Source of the DNA: Chloroflexota bacterium
Lineage (GTDB): Bacteria; Chloroflexota; Anaerolineae; B4-G1; SLSP01
DNA: 8,079 bases
NCBI GenBank assembly: GCA_009908585.1
Contig: JAAAOZ010000475.1
Coordinates: 1-8,079 of the forward strand
Direction of reading: 5' to 3'
In this document: piece by piece, positions 5,678 through 8,079 of the stretch
How positions within the stretch are numbered: the stretch's first letter is position 1
How the letters are laid out: the number at the start of each line of letters is the position of its first letter
The notes under the pieces: model-generated
The model's database searches: none
Told to the model about the DNA's origin: nothing
The model's input: the letters and a program-made list of their open reading frames with translations, nothing else
Position numbers and translations under genes: made by a program

Positions 5678-8060
5678 TTCTTACCGCTCCCTCTGCAACG
5701 GAACAAAAACCGCGTCGTGGGCAGGCGCCCGTGCGCAACCACGTCCCGGCCTTCTGCGCCGCGAATTGATGGCGCTGCACGATAATATCGCCCGCCTGCC
5801 ACTGCGACGGCGGGAAGCCCAGGCCATCGTCCAGCGCCACAGCCTCCCCCTCGGCGGTGACGAGATGCGCCATAATCGAGAGCGGGCGTTCGAGCGGGCC
5901 GTCCGTCACCCGCCACCACGTGCGGACGTCGGCGGTGTCCTCGGTGAGATAGGCGGATGCGCCCAGGAAGGTGAGTGGCCCCGTGAAGACCGCCGATTCG
6001 CTGATCGGCGGCGCCTCGGCCAGATCGCGTGGGGGGACGCTCGCGGGCGCGCTGTAGTGCGCCACCACGGAGGGGCGCGGCGTCGGGAGGCCATCCCAGG
6101 CGAAGAGCGCGAAGGCCGGCTGGCGACGATAGGTCGTCTGCCGGTAAGCGAGCGAGAAATCGCTCAGATGACGGTCGAAGAAGCGGTCGCCCGTCTGCGG
6201 CGCGGGCCGAGGGCGCAAGCGCGCGAGCCAGCCGGCCGGCTGCAAGAGCTGATCATGCAGCGCGTACCAGCCCGGCGTGCTGCCGCCGCCCGGATAGATC
6301 CAGCTCTCCTCGCAGGGGATGATGAGGCGGCGCGGCTCCGCCAAGCCAAAGCGCGTCTCAACGGTCGCCTCATCCAGCGGCGCGACCGGCTGCGCGCACT
6401 GGACGAGCCACGTATCATTCTCTTCCGGCGGATCGACGCGGTAATAAAAAAGCACGTGCGCGATCACGTCGTCGGGTCGGTGATAGCGAAACCACGCATA
6501 ATTGTCGGGATCGGCGACGCCCAAGCCGTTGATCGCGTGCGCGCTGATCACGTAATCGCCCGGCGGCGGCACAAAGGCGGGATCGAAGGTCGGCTCTGGA
6601 TTGTAGCGCGTCGAGGGCAACGGCTCGTACGCCAGATCATACGCCGCCAAGCCCACGTAGCCCTCCGGCCCCGCGTAGCGGAATCGGATGCCGGTCGCTT
6701 CCTGCCAGGACTTGAGCGCCTTCAGGCCCTGCATCCAATCGGTGTTGGAGTCGGAGAGATAGTACCAGCCGTTGTTCGGGCCGCCCGCGAGCAGATTGAA
6801 AAACGCGATCTCGTGCGGCGTGATCCAGAGCGTCGTGGCCGCGTACCCCAGGCACAGCGCGCTCAGGCCGATCTGGGCCATCAGCCCGCGCTTGGCCCAG
6901 ATCGGCGCGAGCGCGTCCGCAATCAGCAGATAGAAGAGCGGATGCACGGGCAGCAGGTGGCGATAACCGATGTTCGGTCCGTGGGTGATGGCGATGATCA
7001 GATAGAGCACGGCGAAGAGCGGGAGCGGATGAAGCGCGCGCCACGTGCGGCGCTGGGTCAGCGAGATCGCCACGGCCAGCGCCAGCGCGATCAACAGCGC
7101 GACGGGATTTTTGATCGCGAAGGCGAAGGGAAAATACCACCAGCGCCGCCCCTGATCGAGATCACCGAGCGCGTAGAAGGGCCGCGCGCCGGTCTCCTGA
7201 GTCTGGAAGAGCACGCTCTCCCAGTGCAGCGGCGCCGGCACGGGGATGCGCGGCAGCCGGGGCGCAAGCGTGATCGGGCCGAACGAGAAGCCGTACATCG
7301 CCCAGATGACGAGCAGCGCGACGCCGCCCATCGCCAAGAGCTGTGCGAAGGTGCGACGGCGGTCGTGCGTGTCCGAGGCCTCCGGCGAGCGACGCAACGT
7401 CCATAGCGCCGCGAGGCCGGCCGCGCCCGCCCAGAGCACGCCGGAGCTTTTCGCCAGCAGCGTCAGGCCCAGCAGCAGCCCGGCGCCGACGGCCCATTTC
7501 CATTCGCGTCGCCGGAGCCAGCGCCCGACCAGATAGAGCGCAAAGGCGCCTAACACCGTCACACCGGCGTCGTTCGTCGCCAGGCGCCCGTGCGCCAACC
7601 AGGTGGGATCGAACGCTAAGAGCGCCAGCGCCACGCCGCCCGCCGCGTAGCCCCAGCGATCCGCCGCCCAGCGGAAGAGCACCGCGCCCAGCACCACCGA
7701 GAGCAGCGCGACGGGATAACGCGCGGCGAAGGTCACGCGCGCTATCGGGCCGATGGCGTGGATAAAGGCCTCTGCAAAGCTCCGCCGGTCCGCGCCCCAC
7801 CCCGCGAGATCCTCCACGTCGAGAGCGGGATTGGCCAAGTAGAGGGGCAACGCGCTCAAGCCGTTGATCAACAGCGGATGGCCGCGCAAGGGGATCGTCC
7901 ACATCCCGGCCCGACCGCGCGCCACGTAAGCGTACCCGGCGGCCAGATGCGACGGCTCATCGTAGGAGAGCGAGAGCTTAGGAATGCCGCTTACCAGCAT
8001 CGCGAAGAGGATCAGCAGCAGCGGCAGCGCCCAGCAACGACGCGGAGGAAGTTTAATCAT
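5664..8060 (-). CDS. GT-C (family 39-like) membrane glycosyltransferase, paralogue 1, frameshifted at its 3' end
   Basis: Likely transfers a sugar from a polyprenyl-phosphate carrier to an acceptor outside the membrane; substrate unknown. An N-terminal membrane segment (about residues 11-27) is followed by a loop with the acidic Y-D-E-P-S-H motif (D34, E35), the position of the catalytic acid in PMT/ArnT-type enzymes. A second acidic motif A-T-N-D lies at 161-164. About ten further hydrophobic segments run to residue 411, with G-P-N-I-G-Y-R-H-L-L-P at 361-371. A large extracytoplasmic part follows, with S-N-T-D-W (438-442), paired cysteines C555 and C583, and a C-terminal sandwich module from about 690. 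The start is ATG at 8060 with GAGGA (8067-8071) six bases upstream. It is paralogous to the gene at 462-2987 throughout. After residue 779 the frame is wrong: the expected tail D-A-V-F-V-P-L-Q-R-E-R is encoded in another frame and ends at TAA 5681-5683. As read, the protein ends in about 19 unrelated residues and overlaps the next gene by 14 bases. GC content is much higher than in its neighbours. Family is confident; integrity of the C-terminus is doubtful. Confidence 0.88.
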   Translation of the reverse strand: MIKLPPRRCWALPLLLILFAMLVSGIPKLSLSYDEPSHLAAGYAYVARGRAGMWTIPLRGHPLLINGLSALPLYLANPALDVEDLAGWGADRRSFAEAFIHAIGPIARVTFAARYPVALLSVVLGAVLFRWAADRWGYAAGGVALALLAFDPTWLAHGRLATNDAGVTVLGAFALYLVGRWLRRREWKWAVGAGLLLGLTLLAKSSGVLWAGAAGLAALWTLRRSPEASDTHDRRRTFAQLLAMGGVALLVIWAMYGFSFGPITLAPRLPRIPVPAPLHWESVLFQTQETGARPFYALGDLDQGRRWWYFPFAFAIKNPVALLIALALAVAISLTQRRTWRALHPLPLFAVLYLIIAITHGPNIGYRHLLPVHPLFYLLIADALAPIWAKRGLMAQIGLSALCLGYAATTLWITPHEIAFFNLLAGGPNNGWYYLSDSNTDWMQGLKALKSWQEATGIRFRYAGPEGYVGLAAYDLAYEPLPSTRYNPEPTFDPAFVPPPGDYVISAHAINGLGVADPDNYAWFRYHRPDDVIAHVLFYYRVDPPEENDTWLVQCAQPVAPLDEATVETRFGLAEPRRLIIPCEESWIYPGGGSTPGWYALHDQLLQPAGWLARLRPRPAPQTGDRFFDRHLSDFSLAYRQTTYRRQPAFALFAWDGLPTPRPSVVAHYSAPASVPPRDLAEAPPISESAVFTGPLTFLGASAYLTEDTADVRTWWRVTDGPLERPLSIMAHLVTAEGEAVALDDGLGFPPSQWQAGDIIVQRHQFAAQKAGTWLRTGACPRRGFCSVAEGAVRNVIS
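5687..5693 (-). promoter_or_regulatory. Ribosome binding site of the middle glycosyltransferase gene
   Basis: GAGGGAG on the minus strand, nine bases before ATG 5675-5677. It lies inside the last codons of the original reading frame of the upstream gene (Q-R-E-R-stop). In the undamaged arrangement that stop (TAA 5681-5683) would be only three bases from this start, which favours translational coupling. Confidence 0.55.
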
Positions 8061-8066
8061 CGGCGA

Positions 8067-8071
8067 TCCTC
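8067..8071 (-). promoter_or_regulatory. Ribosome binding site of the first glycosyltransferase gene
   Basis: GAGGA on the minus strand, six bases before the ATG at 8058-8060; it supports that start. The operon promoter is not in the window. The 19 bases upstream are open in two frames that would end in TGA 8057-8059 (ATGA overlap) or TAA 8053-8055, so an upstream gene may overlap this one. Confidence 0.6.
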
Positions 8072-8079
8072 ACGTCGGT

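Noticed and set aside
5634..7406. A 590-codon open frame on the plus strand, opposite the first glycosyltransferase gene
   Set aside because: It is extremely Arg-rich and low in complexity, as expected for the antisense of a GC-rich gene. It has no recognisable domain, and it covers a gene with clear family motifs.
8053..8079. Possible last codons of an upstream gene overlapping the first glycosyltransferase start
   Set aside because: Two minus-strand frames are open and would end in TGA 8057-8059 or TAA 8053-8055, in keeping with the tight overlaps elsewhere. Only 23-27 bases are visible, too few to call a gene.

Overview
The window carries one minus-strand operon of three large, membrane-anchored glycosyltransferases of the GT-C fold (family 39-like, dolichyl/polyprenyl-phosphate sugar mannosyltransferase type). 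They lie head to tail with almost no spacing, and a gene-free stretch of about 460 bases rich in palindromic repeats follows the operon. No tRNA, rRNA, CRISPR array, transposase or canonical Rho-independent terminator is visible. The style suggests a Chloroflexota bacterium (Anaerolineae/Caldilineae-like): very long GT39 proteins with C-terminal beta-sandwich modules, clustered paralogues, and small palindromic repeats. This is a judgement from resemblance, not a demonstrated assignment.

In transcription order (right to left): GT-1 (8060 to 5664, 798 aa as read), GT-2 (5677 to 2987, 896 aa) and GT-3 (2987 to 462, 841 aa from the preferred ATG). GT-1 and GT-3 are clear paralogues along their whole length. 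GT-2 is a more distant relative with two copies of the C-terminal sandwich module. Each probably moves a sugar from a lipid-phosphate carrier to an acceptor on the outer face of the membrane, so the operon looks like a cell-envelope glycosylation set. The real donors and acceptors cannot be read from sequence.

Two things stand out. First, the 3' end of GT-1 is broken. Compared with GT-3, about 14 codons are missing near base 5727 and the frame is shifted, while the expected ending (A-P-A-H-D-A-V-F-V-P-L-Q-R-E-R-stop) is still present in another frame. The same point is where the DNA changes from GC-rich (about two thirds GC, GT-1) to about 50% GC (GT-2, GT-3). That points to a recombination joint between homologous genes or to an assembly chimera. 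Second, GT-2 contains two diverged copies of an approximately 80-bp DNA repeat, inserted in two different reading frames without breaking the gene. This behaviour resembles the Rickettsia palindromic elements that settle inside coding genes.

The first 461 bases hold no convincing gene. They contain several perfect or near-perfect inverted repeats: a 14-bp stem hairpin, an 18-bp perfect palindrome and a nested hairpin at the left edge.
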